DNA from: Leptobrachium leishanense
Taxonomy: Eukaryota > Chordata > Amphibia > Anura > Megophryidae
Direction: 5' to 3'
NCBI GenBank assembly: GCA_009667805.1
Contig: CM019068.1
Coordinates: 9,736,182 to 9,800,181, forward strand
DNA: 64,000 nucleotides
Made by a program: the position numbers and the translations under genes. Below are positions 11,425 to 21,653 of this stretch, one piece after another. Each line of letters begins with the position of its first letter. The stretch's first letter is position 1. The notes beneath the pieces are model-generated. The model was not told the origin of the DNA. It saw only the letters and a list, made by a program, of their open reading frames with translations, and did no database searches.

Positions 11425-14400
11425 TAGAGATGAGCCGAACACCCCCCGTGTTCGGTTCGCATTCGAACTCTAACAATTTAAAGAGTTCAAGTTCGAACAC
11501 GAACCGAACTCAATGCAAGTCAATGGGACTCGAAAGTTCGATTTTTAGGGTGCCCTCCAAGAGGGCATATATGCTAGATATTTGCCATAAAAGGTGTATG
11601 GGGGTCCGGGTAGTGCCCTGGGGGACAGGAAACAAGGACAAAAAGTTTAAAAAAAAACGTTTTTAAAGGAACAGTGAGTTTTCCATGAAATAAAGGTCAA
11701 GAATAAAAACGAAAAACTCCTTCAAATATCGTGCCTAGGAGGTCCCCATAACCTGCCCGTGAAGTGTCGGATTTGTAGGATGTATAGAAACATTTAAAAA
11801 CAAAAAAATGACATTTCAAATGACGGTAAATGGTTTTCCTTTAATCTATTCATAAACAACTGCTTGGGGCGGCAGCCTGTATAAAAAGAGGAGACGTTTT
11901 AGGACACGCAGAACAAGTTTAGTGTTTTTTTTTTTGGCTAAATTATGGTAAACTTATGCAGACTTTGGATGAAAATAACAATAGGTGCTTTAAAATTGGG
12001 CCTTTAGTGTCGGCAACAGTGAAGTAACACCGTAACCCGTGTGTGGTATTGTGGAAGAGTGCAGGGTTGGACCCTGTGGTCCAATAGTAAAATATGAATC
12101 TGGTATAGGCGTTAGTGGCAGTGCACCCAAATATTAGGCCTTTGGTGCCAGCTAGTGCCTTCACAACGTAACCCCTCTGAGGTGTTGTGGAAGAGTGCAG
12201 GGGTGGAAGTTTTGGTAATGCAGAAGAGATCCCCGATCTATTCAGTTACGTCAGCATCAGGGGATTGATAGCTGCTGATCCAGGACTGATTCATTTTTAT
12301 AAATGTCAGCTGGTCTACAGAGTCGGTGGACAGACGCACTCTTTTGTCTGTGACAAAATTTCCAGCGGCACTGAATGTCCTTTTACAAAGCACGCTGGAT
12401 GAAGGGCAACCTAGTAGCTGCATAGCATATTGGCTAAGTTCTGGCCAGTGATCCAATCTCAACACCCAGTAAGCCAGTGGATCATCTGCTGGAAAGGTAT
12501 CCAGGTCTGCCCTTGCCCCTAGGTAGTCCTGCACCCATACGGTGAAGACGCTGGCAATGGGTGCCTACATTTGACGTCCCTGGGCGTTGTGGACTAAAAA
12601 AATTGAAAGGCATCAGTCAAGAGGCCCCGGCCTTCACCGCTCTTCCTCTGATCATCCGCAGCCTCAGAAGCACCTGTCATCACTTGGTAACCTATCAGTG
12701 CCTGGAAAGGTGTTACACAAGTGTCGCTTTAGAGCGTCCTCAAGTTGTTTCATCCTGTGCTCCCTCTGTGCAGGCAGGATGAGCTCTGCAACTTTACCCT
12801 TGTATCGTGGATCAAGAAGGCTTGCCAACCAGTAATGATCCCTCTCCTTGAAAGCACGAATCCTGGGGTCCTTTAGCAGGCTTTGCAAGATAAGGGAGCA
12901 CATGCAGCGTAGGTTGGAGGTGGCATTAGCTTCCGAGCCTTCCTGGTCAATGAGGATGACCCCATTGTGCACTGCCTCCTCCCAGCCACGTACTAGTCCT
13001 TGGGTTTCTGGGCACACAAAACCCTCCCTTGAGGAATGCCCACCTTCAATTCCCCCACTACTTAAATATTCCTCCTCCTCATCCTCCTGTCTGATCTGAG
13101 GACCCGCAGGAATGCTGTCTGCGTAAAGACTGCTGAGGCCTTGAGAGCTAGGGAAGACCTCCTCTTCCTCCCGCTGCTCTGCCTCTAGTACCACATCTAT
13201 AATTCCCTGTGCGCTCCAGCAGGAACACTAAAGGAATTGTGTCACTGATGCATGCACTGTCCCTGCTCACCATCCTCGTTGCCTCCTCAAATGGTGACAG
13301 TACAGTGCATGCATCCTTGATCATCAGCCACTGCGGGGGAGGAAACAAGTTGACCTGAACCTGTCCTTGTGCCATACTCACACAGGTACTCATTGATGGC
13401 CCTGTATGCAGACGCTGCAGCATTGCCAATGTCGAGTTCCACCTGGTGGGCATGTCACAGATCAGACGGTTTGTGGGAAGGTGGAATTCTCTTTGAATTT
13501 CTGTCTGGCGAACACTTGCTGGGAATGACCGTCTGAAGTGGCTGCAGACTTTTCTGGCCTGGCTGAGAAGCTCTGCCAGCCCTGGATACCTGGTTAGGAA
13601 ACTCTGTACCACCAGATTTAGGACGTGTGCTAGGCATAGTACATGTGTCAATTTACCCTGGGCTAGGGCGGAGAGAAGGTTGCTGCCATTATCACAGACG
13701 ACCATTCCCAGCTGAACCTGGCGTGGTGTTAACCATCTCTGCACCTGCCCCTGCAGAGCTGACAGAATTTCTGGCCCAGTGTGGCTCCTGTCCCCTAAAC
13801 AAACCAGCTCAAGCACAGTATGGCATCTTTTTGCTTGAGCCATTGCGTAGCCCCTGCCACACGTCGGTTTAACTGCCACTTCGCCAGAGACAGAGAAGGA
13901 GGAGGAAGAGGTGGTGGAGCAGACAGACCTCATACAAGCAGCTTTCTGAAGGCGTGGTGGATGAACAAGCTCCAGCACAGAGCCCCGTCCTGGATCCCCC
14001 TCCCAGCTGCAATCAGAGTTACCCAGTGTGCCGTGAAGGAAATGTAATGGCCCTGTCCATGCTTGCTGGACCACGTGTCTAAAGTCATGTGCACCTTGCT
14101 GCTGACAGCCTTTCCCAATGACTCCATAACATTGTCTTCCACGTGCTAGTATAGTGCTGTAGTGGCCTTCCGTGAAAAGAAATGGCGTTTTGGAACCTGC
14201 CACTGTGGTACAGCACATTCAGCAAATTCATGGAAGGAAGCAGAGTCCACCAGCTGGAAAGGCAACAGCTGCAATGTGAGTAATTTTGCTAAGCTGGCAT
14301 TTAGACGCTGTGCTTGGGGATGGTTGGGACTATATTTTTTTCTTACGCTGCAGCAGCTGGGGCAACGTAATCTGACTGTGTAAATCTTCAGCTGATGGGA

Positions 14401-14660
14401 TGCTGTCACATTCTGAGGAAGGACCTGGTACACCCATTACAGTAGCATCATCCCTGTCAGTGGAGGTTGTAGGCAATGACATGGCAGGACATATAGTGGG
14501 GGTAGAGACAGATGAGGAGGAGGAGGACCTATGCAAAGTGTTGTGCCAACGGGAATGCGTGGCAGGTGGTCATATGTCGCCTCAAGCACGTGGTACCCAA
14601 GCGTGGGATGTCTTTCCCACGCTTGATCCTCATCTGACATAGATTTTCAGATGATCTAAA
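11425..14660 (-). mobile_element. Degraded autonomous hAT transposon
   Basis: The left end TAGAGATGAGC is followed by a GTTCGGTTCG / GTTCGAACACGAACCGAAC palindrome. The minus strand carries transposase remnants from about 14640 down to 12238. A matching right terminal repeat and target duplication were not found; a LINE fragment begins at about 14705, so that end may be lost. Confidence 0.75.
12238..14640 (-). pseudogene. hAT transposase pseudogene (ZBED-like)
   Basis: Reading the minus strand downward, successive blocks in different frames match the order of a hAT transposase. They are a segment with LLPFQLVDSASFHEF and KRHFFSRK (about 14150-14330), the core VHMTLDTWSSKHGQGHYISF (about 14040-14100), CDNGSNL and ALAQGKLTHVLCLAHVLNL (about 13640-13720), DMPTRWNSTLAMLQRL (about 13400-13460), LASLLDPRYKGKVAEL (about 12800-12840) and the C-terminal dimerisation block PSSSVLCKRTFSAAGNFVTD (about 12330-12410). 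The aspartates of DTW and CDNGSN occupy catalytic-type positions. At least three frameshifts separate the blocks, and no N-terminal BED finger was recognised. It is therefore non-functional. The plus-strand frames across it are shadows. Confidence 0.85.
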
Positions 14661-14704
14661 AGGTAAGTAGTCAATGTAATAGAGCAGCAGGAAATGCTGG
14701 CAGA

Positions 14705-15300
14705 ATGCTTGGAAATGCTGGCAGAATGCTTGGTTGTGTAGGGAGAGGTATTAGCAGTATGAAAAGGGAAGTGCTCATGCCACTGTACAGAGCACTGGTG
14801 AGACCTCACTTGGAGTACTGTGTGCAGTACTGGAGACCGTATCTCCAGAAGGATATAGACATCTTAGAGAGAGTTCAGAGAAGGGCTACTAAAATGGTGT
14901 ACGGCTTGAAGGAGAAAAGTTACCAGGAAAGGCTTAATGATCTTAACATGTACAGCTTGGAAAAAAGACGAGACAGAGGAGATATGATAGAAACATTTAA
15001 ATACGTAAAGGGAATCCACAAGGTAGAGGAAGGGAGTATATTTAAAAGGAAACAAAGTATTTTGACGTAGAATTTTTCATTCTCCAGTCATTCTCCAGCT
15101 TTTCACGCTCTCTGAATAACCCTGATAGTCTTAGATTAGAGGGGCAAAGGTTTAAAAGTAACATCAGGAAGCAATATTTTACTGAGAGGGTGGTGGATAC
15201 ATGGAACAGCCTTCCAGTTGAAGTGGTAGAGGCCAAAACAGTAATTGAATTTAAGCAGGCATGGGATAGGCATAAGGCTATCCTAAACAGAAGATAAATC
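14705..15300 (+). pseudogene. LINE reverse-transcriptase C-terminal fragment
   Basis: The plus strand reads [19 protein letters not shown], then [15 protein letters not shown] and [19 protein letters not shown], the typical region downstream of the reverse-transcriptase fingers in jockey/CR1-type non-LTR elements. After an interruption at 15064-15126 the same protein resumes (RLEGQRFKSNIRKQYFTER, then VVDTWNSLP) and ends near 15295. The following GGGCAGACTAAATG resembles the usual LINE tail. It is 5'-truncated and split by an insertion. Confidence 0.85.
15064..15126. mobile_element. Half-copy of short palindromic MITE inside the LINE
   Basis: ATTCTCCAGTCATTCTCC and CTCTCTGAATAACCCTGA match one arm of the palindromic MITEs at 45432-46436. 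TA occurs on both sides. It separates two parts of the LINE frame, so it inserted after the LINE fragment did. Confidence 0.75.
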
Positions 15301-15586
15301 CAGGTAAAGTATCCATGTAATTGGGCAGACTAAATGCCGTTTAGATTACAAATAGCAACGGTGCGGTCTGCTGCACATTTCTTAAAGAACTCCCAGACAG
15401 CAGACTTCCTGTACATGTGCTTTGAGACAACAGCGCACTGCACCTGAGCAGCTGTGACTTCTGATGCCATCTGCTGGCCAAAAGGCATTACTGCAGTTCT
15501 GGTTTCCATGCAGGATCAGCTGTCATTCAAATACATTCCCAGATTATTTTAAAGAAGGTGGAAAGCCTGCCCAGAGGGCAGTCTAT
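15301..15586. other. Unassigned stretch
   Basis: Nothing recognisable was seen between the LINE tail and the minisatellite. Confidence 0.4.
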
Positions 15587-16602
15587 TGTGGATATACTGC
15601 CCCAGCTCGTGGATATTGCCCCAGCTTGTGGATATATGCCCCAGCTCGTGGATATTGCCCCAGCACGTGGATATTGCCCCAGCTCGTGGATATTGCCCCA
15701 GCACGTGGATATTGCCCCAGCACGTGGATATACTGCCCCAGCTCGTGGATATACTGCCCCAGCTCGTGGATACTGCCCTCAGCACGTGGATATTGCCCCA
15801 GCTCGTGGATATTGCCCCAGCACGTGGATATTGCCCCAGCTCGTGGATATACTGCCCTCAGCACGTGGATACTGCCCTCAGCACGTGGATACTGCCCTCA
15901 GCTCGTGGATACTGCCCTCAGCACGTGGATACTGCCCTCAGCACGTGGATACTACCCTCAGCACGTGGATACTGCCCTCAGCTCGTGGATACTGCCCTCA
16001 GCTCGTGGATACTGCCCTCAGCACGTGGATACTGCCCTCAGCTCGTGGATACTACCCTCAGCATGTGGATACTGCCCTCAGCTCGTGGATACTGCCCTCA
16101 GCACGTGGATACTGCCCTCAGCTCGTGGATACTGCCCTCAGCACGTGGATACTGCCCTCAGCTCGTGGATACTACCCTCAGCACGTGGATACTGCCCTCA
16201 GCTCGTGGATACTGCCCTCAGCACGTGGATACTGCCCTCAGCTCGTGGATACTGCCCTCAGCACGTGGATACTGCCCTCAGCTCCTGGATACTGCCCTCA
16301 GCTCGTGGATACTGCCCTCAGCACGTGGATACTGCCCTCAGCACGTGGATACTGCCCTCAGCACGTGGATACTGCCCTCAGCTCGTGGATACTGCCCTCA
16401 GCTCGTGGATACTGCCCTCAGCACGTGGATACTGCCCTCAGCTATGGATACTGCCCTCAGCACGTGGATACTGCACTCAGCACGTGGATACTGCCCTCAG
16501 CTCGTGGATACTGCCCTCAGCTCATGGATACTGCCCTCAGCTCATGGATACTGCCCTCAGCACATGGATACTGCCCTCAGCACGTGGATACTGCCCCCCA
16601 GC
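15587..16602. repeat. 20-bp minisatellite, about 50 units, rich in CACGTG
   Basis: The array begins with 19-20-bp units (GATATTGCCCCAGCTCGTG) and becomes a strict 20-bp period (CTGCCCTCAGCACGTGGATA), with GCACGTGG alternating with GCTCGTGG. Because 20 is not a multiple of three and the unit lacks stops in the plus frames, all three plus frames stay open for about 370-400 codons. These are not genes. Similar units occur inside the hAT MITE at 34606-35440. Confidence 0.95.
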
Positions 16603-16616
16603 TCAGACCCCAGACC

Positions 16617-17013
16617 AGACATGGGGCGGCTGTTCGAATCGGCATTCGGACAGCCGCCCCATGAGCTCCTCATACTTACCTTCCTGAGCGGCGAAGTGAA
16701 AGTTTCCCCGCTTCCGGCCGTTGAAGGACCCAAGCCGCGGTCATGTGGGACTCCCACGTGACCGCGGCTTGGGTCCTTCAAAGAGCGGAAGCGAGGGAAC
16801 TTTCCCTTCGCTGCTCGGGGGTTGGATGCGCGCGGCAGCCGGGTAGAGGCTGTGAGCGCAGCCTCTACCCGGCTGCTGTGTGCATCTTGTAACCGCCGCG
16901 GCGAGTGCACAGCCGGCTCGTGCCGCGGCAGTTGCATGCGCGCGCAACCAACCACCGCTGGTTGCGCACGCATGCGCAGAGTAAGGCTTGGCGACGGACA
17001 CGCCAAGCCTTAC
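16617..17013. repeat. Cluster of six consecutive GC-rich hairpins
   Basis: The hairpins are at 16617-16662 (CATGGGGCGGCTGT / ACAGCCGCCCCATG), about 16719-16781 (TTGAAGGACCCAAGCCGCGG mirrored), 16838-16877 (GCAGCCGGGTAGAGGCT / AGCCTCTACCCGGCTGC), about 16892-16929 (GCCGCGGC with its imperfect inverse), about 16935-16976 (GCATGCGCGCGCAACCA / TGGTTGCGCACGCATGC) and 16981-17013 (GTAAGGCTTGGCG / CGCCAAGCCTTAC). The cluster directly follows the minisatellite. The same order, repeats then GC-rich inverted repeats, is seen in the hAT MITE at 34606. Confidence 0.85.
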
Positions 17014-17020
17014 TCAATTA

Positions 17021-18090
17021 TAGTATAGATAGTGTTAGTACCTTGGGTATTATGCCGATGATGCTAAAACTTTAGGGGCATGTGCTGGAACCCAAATGCA
17101 AATAAATTTTGTTTGCAGTAAACCAAATTCCTTTCCACTGCTCCTGTGGAATCATATCGACTATAATTGATATCAGGTAACCAGGAGGTGTCTTGTAGAT
17201 CATGCAGCATAGCTGATCTTGGTAGTGAAGGGGTTAAGCGGTTCTTCTTGCCAAAGAATAATTACAGATTTTGCCTCCGACAGTGTGAGGGTAAGCCATT
17301 GGGTTTTCTTTTATGTTTCTGTCATTAAATAATACACAGACGTGGGACCTATTATTTTTATATATATATATATAAGAGTGAAGCAGACCTTTTACTCAGG
17401 TTGTCATTTCTTAATAATCCTATATAATCACTTAAGATTATTTTTTCACTTTTTGCATTATTAAATTTCATTACTGGCACACAAACATAATAAAATGGTT
17501 TTCTATTTATTTACTTTGCTTACAGCACAGCAAAGAATGGAAATATCTTGGAATATGAATAGTTTTGCAGGTCGGCACATTGTAACTAAGTTTTGGATGC
17601 TCTGACACCAATATAGGAAGACATTTGAATGCAGTTCCATACAGTTTTAGATGAATTGCTTTCTACTATCAAGGATAGATAAATGGAAATAATGTATTTA
17701 AGCTATCTATAAGGACCCACCCAGAAGCAGAGTTGGTAGTAAAAGGATTAAATCACAAATCCTGGCACTAAAAACCATGGGTTACAATTACCCTTATGGT
17801 CCAAGGATCATAAAAAGTGGAATCCATTCACCTCTACAGCCAACAGCACATTTAGCCCTATGCATATACAGATTTTAATTAATTTCAGTATCCCGCATGC
17901 TCTGCATCCATTCTTCTCACACTGAGATTTATAAACAATTGTAACATGAGCAAAAATATGTATCAGAATAAACTAATGCCATCTTTCTCCATGAAATTAA
18001 ATTTAAAACTTTAGCTAAAAATAATAATTTATTGATGTACGTTCCTGCATTTTTCTGCTTCTATTTCTCCAAGCGATAGAAAATATATAC
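17021..18090. other. Start of intron 13, unassigned
   Basis: This AT-rich sequence has a short (TA)n run at about 17360. No coding exon matching the expected last RBM20 residues was seen on the minus strand. Confidence 0.45.
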
Positions 18091-18212
18091 CTGAAGGTTT
18101 TTGTAGTGAATTCGGCTGCGGCAGTGAGATGCTTTGGCCACCTCCTCGCTCGTGTAAAACAAGCCGCACAGTTTGCAGTAGAAACCAGTTCTTGGTACCA
18201 CAAATTCTACTC
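18091..18212 (-). CDS. rbm20: RBM20 exon 13 (C-terminal zinc finger)
   Basis: This 122-nt exon has acceptor TTTTGTAG and donor CTTCAG/GTATAT. Two bases complete a Gly codon, followed by 40 codons ending in phase 0. It encodes [20 protein letters not shown], then a helix and [13 protein letters not shown]. The cysteines and histidines are spaced C-x2-C-x13-H-x5-H, the matrin/U1-type zinc finger of RBM20, Matrin-3 and ZNF638. All four zinc ligands are present. In mammals the protein continues into a final exon beginning KYLSQ; an equivalent was not found further left. Overlapping open frames in other phases at 18015-18369 are shadows. Confidence 0.95.
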
Positions 18213-18369
18213 CTACAAAATAAATCCTGTATTACACCATGCAGTAGTACACACAATATCCAAGCAAAGAGATATGGTTTGCCTGCCAATACAAATTTTA
18301 GGATATTTTACTACAGTTGTTAAGGTCACCTTTTCCTTGCAGCAGGGACTGGAAAATCTCATTTTATAA

Positions 18370-18600
18370 ATGGGCACATAACATTTATTTGAAACCTGAG
18401 ATGTATTGTTAACAATTAAATGTAGGATAAAGTAGCAATTTTACATAAAGAGTGCTATTCTGAGGTATGTAAAATATTAAAATAATGTAAATTTGCTCAT
18501 CTTTATTTCTTCATGTGTTATCCTTTACAGAGATATTTCTGGAATGACAAATTGTAAACTCCTAGATGGCGTCCCTTATCTCACACCATGTCACACAGGG
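18370..18600. repeat. Old interspersed repeat, copy A
   Basis: AAAATAATGTAAATTTGCTC and the following segments ending CTCCCTTATC-like match, with substitutions, the stretch at 29740-29940 in the same orientation. No open frame or terminal repeat is recognised. Confidence 0.6.
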
Positions 18601-18716
18601 TCTGCATTATCAGCATACAGGCAGATGCAGTAAATGTGCTGCAGACAGATAATAAAATGGTGAGACCTCCTGCTTATGGGGATTTGTAGTAATCAGAATG
18701 AGATTATTAGCAATGC

Positions 18717-19557
18717 AATATCTGTATGTGCTGCATAATACCTGTGTATGGCAATTACAGCAACACCTTGTATCTGTATGTGCTGCATAATACCTGTGTA
18801 TGGCAATTACAGCAACACCTTGTATCAGTATGTGCCGCATAATGCCTGTGAATGGCAATTACAGCAACACCTTGTATCTGTATGTGCTGCATAATGCCTG
18901 TGTATGGCAATTACAGCAACACCTTGTATCTGTATGTGCCGCATAATGCCTGTGTATGGCAATTACAGCGACACCTTGTATCTGTATGTGCTGCATAATG
19001 CCTGTGTATGGCAATTACAGTAACACGTTGTATCTGTATGTGCTGCATAATGCCTTTGTATGGCAATTACAGCAACACCTTGTATCTGTATGTGCTGCAT
19101 AATGCCTGTGTATGGCAATTACAGTAACACGTTGTATCTGTATGTGCTGCATAATGCCTTTGTATGGCAATTACAGCAACACCTTGTATCTGTATGTGCT
19201 GCATAATGCCTGTGTATGGCAATTACATCAACACCTTGTATCTGTATGTGCTGCATAATGCCTGTGTATGGCAATTACAGTAACACGTTGTATCTGTATG
19301 TGCTGCATAATGCCTTTGTATGGCAATTACAGCAACACCTTGTATCTGTATGTGCTGCATAATGCCTGTGTATGACAATTACAGCAACACCTTGTATCTG
19401 TATGTGCTGCATAATGCCTGTGTATGTCAATTACAGCAACACCTTGTATCTGTATGTGCTGCATAATGCCTTTGTATGGCAATTACAGCAACACCTTGTA
19501 TCTGTATGTGCTGCATAATGCCTGTGTATGGCAATTACAGCAACACCTTGTATCTGT
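18717..19557. repeat. 52-bp minisatellite, about 16 units
   Basis: The unit reads TGTATCTGTATGTGCTGCAT, then AATGCCTGTGTATGGCAATT and ACAGCAACACCT, with single-base variants (TTTGTATGG, ACACGTTG) that themselves recur in a pattern of two or three units. That suggests higher-order duplication. The array is in intron 12, about 500 bp upstream of the zinc-finger exon. Confidence 0.95.
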
Positions 19558-20440
19558 ACTGAACAGGGATTTACACCCCCATTATAAACCCCTGAATCTT
19601 ATACCTGTACAGCAACGAGTGACCCCACAGCTCTCCCTGTATTCTGACAAATCTCTGGCTGCTGGAATGCTGCAGTGACGTTTGTGGAGCTTTTTGTTAC
19701 AGTGATGTTGGGGGCTGCTCCTTGTAGTTTCTCTACAGTAATACGGGATGACAGGAATTTTGTTTCTCCCTAGTTCTGCATTACAAATTTATGCAAATGG
19801 TGTAATACTCTGTGTATTCTTCAATACAAAAATATGTGTGCACATTTATGTGCGTGAAAGGGTAAAGTACTGCAAATAGGTCGGCTATAGAAGGCAAATG
19901 AAAGTCAGAATGTTTACCTGCAATGCAGTTGTGTGGGGGAGTGGGGTAGGAGTTATGGGAGTTGGACTCTGCAGCAGGGAGTTGAGAACAGCAGACGGAA
20001 TTAAAAGGCATTTAAGGGGTTTGCTTCTCTGGCAGACGAGAGATTAAACAGATGCTACAGGCACTTATTTAATTTATCACTGTGTCAGAAGCAATTGTGT
20101 TTTTGTACTTCGCCGAACAGCTTGTTATTTTTAATGTGTATTCTTTTGTGTAGGATTTCTATAGCAGACAGTGCATTACAGTAATGCCAATGCATTAGTA
20201 AGTGTCTATTGAAGCAGAGTTTGTAATTGTGTGACTGTTTTGTGTGTTCTTTAGCGTTGAGACGAGTCCTTTGTGCATGATGGTTTGCTCTCTGTCCTAC
20301 AAAAAACCCTTGTTGTACTGTGGAAGGACCAGGACCGCTGAAACATCACAGCCATTGCATAGTTTTTCTAGCTGTCCTGGTCAGCAGAAGACATTTAGAG
20401 GTTAGGTTTTTTTTTCCCCTCTTTAATTGTGCTTTAGAGC
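19558..20440. other. Unassigned intron 12 sequence
   Basis: No gene or repeat boundary was recognised. The short minus-strand frame at 19781-20011 shows no domain. Confidence 0.4.
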
Positions 20441-21165
20441 CTCAGGGCCCTAACGCTAGTGTGAGCATTAGCTTAAAAGAGGTGATAGTGCCGCACCTGA
20501 ATCACGTCCAATTCTCTAACAGATAAATAAAAAACATTATTGAATTGGTATGAACAGTTTATACTGAGAGCTTACTGTACTATGCGCTCCCTATACTTAG
20601 CATGGGGAGCGCAAATTGCAAGCAGAGATTAACTGGCGTTAGTATCACAAGGTCCCAATGCTAGTTACGAAGAGCTGTCGCTAATGAAAAAGTTAACACC
20701 AGCCGAGTTTCTGCAAAATCAGTTAGCAGCAGCAAACCCCCCCCCAAAATAAAAATAAATAAATAAAAAAAAATTGATCAAATATTCACCTCTCATCCCA
20801 TGGCGAGAACAGCGGCCCGATCCGCCACTTCGAAGCACCGGGAGCAGAGTGAGACTGAAGGGGAAAAGTCCCCAGTCTCCCTCTGCGATCACTCCGCCAA
20901 CCTGCAGGATCTTGCGAGAGGTGACATCCTGCAGGTCATGTGACCAGGCAACAGATGGACTCCATGGAGGGGATACTCGCGACGGCGCATTAGCGCTGGC
21001 CTGATCATCCGCGTGCCTAGACCCCGCTATGTGGCAGACTGCTGGACTCCGTGCCTGCCCTGCGATCTGATGAAGAAATCATGACGCAAAGGGGAAATTA
21101 GCAAATGCTAATTTTCCCCTTAGTGTCCCGGTTTTAGTGAGGGCAACGTGATAGCACCCTTAGTC
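20440..21165 (+). repeat. GC-rich interspersed repeat, copy A
   Basis: The stretch from AGGGCCCTAACGCTAG to TGTCCCGGTTTTAGTGAGGG contains CCGATCCGCC, CCCCAGTCTCCCTCTG and CCTGCAGGATCTTGCGAG. The same blocks appear in reverse complement at 56130-56730. The 76-residue plus frame inside it is therefore repeat-derived. Confidence 0.75.
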
Positions 21166-21551
21166 ATTGGGTCTATATTTAAATGGCAGTTATAGACTTA
21201 TTTTCCCCGGATTTAAAATGGATAACTCTGCGACAAAGTAGGGTAGTGACGTGTCATCAGGTACAGACCTCTTCCTGGCGGGGGTTAAATGCCAGAGGTG
21301 GCCCTATGTTTCATTAAAGCCAGGGAAATTCTGGTGCACGCTGTTCCTCTTCTTGGTTTCATTCCGATTTGATGATGCTAGATTTTATGTATTCCATATA
21401 TTCTGTTAAATGCTCTTCATTTCCACCTTTACATGTATGGAAGGTACGACACATTATTTTCCTGACCAATTGTTTTAAGGTAAAGTGTGTCTGATGTGAT
21501 GATCCAACCCGTGTGTAACTCGGCGAACCTCAGCTGTCATGTGGCTCTTAC

Positions 21552-21653
21552 CTAGAGGGATGCTAAGGTCTGTAAAAACATCATCCTGTTCCCACGAAGG
21601 TGAAGAATTAAGTCCTTTTGATCCGTATTCTGGAACTTCCAGAGATTTCTCTT
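21552..21653 (-). CDS. rbm20: RBM20 exon 12
   Basis: This 102-nt exon has acceptor CACTCATCAG and donor CTCTAG/GTAAGAG. Two leading bases complete the codon left by exon 11 and one trailing base passes to exon 13. The peptide includes SLEVPEYGSKGL and then SPSWEQDDVFTDLSIPL, matching mammalian SLEVRSPEY and SWEPEDVFSELSIPL. This is the segment just before the C-terminal zinc finger. The acceptor is of the NAGNAG type (CAGAAG), so two frame-preserving starts are possible; the upstream one is used here. The exon is too short to be seen as an open frame with its own start codon. Confidence 0.93.
   Translation of the reverse strand, partial: KRNLWKFQNTDQKDLILHLRGNRMMFLQTLASL

Noticed and set aside
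15464..16761. Three overlapping plus-strand open frames of 368-407 codons with repeating peptides
   Set aside because: They are all readings of one 20-bp minisatellite that lacks stops in the three plus frames; being open in all three frames at once is expected from the repeat and not evidence of a gene.
18515..18545. Minus-strand CCAG followed by a frame reading KYLCKG and a stop, resembling the start of the final RBM20 exon
   Set aside because: It lies upstream of exon 13 in the transcript sense, so it cannot be the last exon, and it is part of the repeat shared with 29740-29940.
15587..19557. Possible CRISPR-like arrays
   Set aside because: The repeats are head-to-tail without unique spacers, and the sequence is vertebrate; they are minisatellites.
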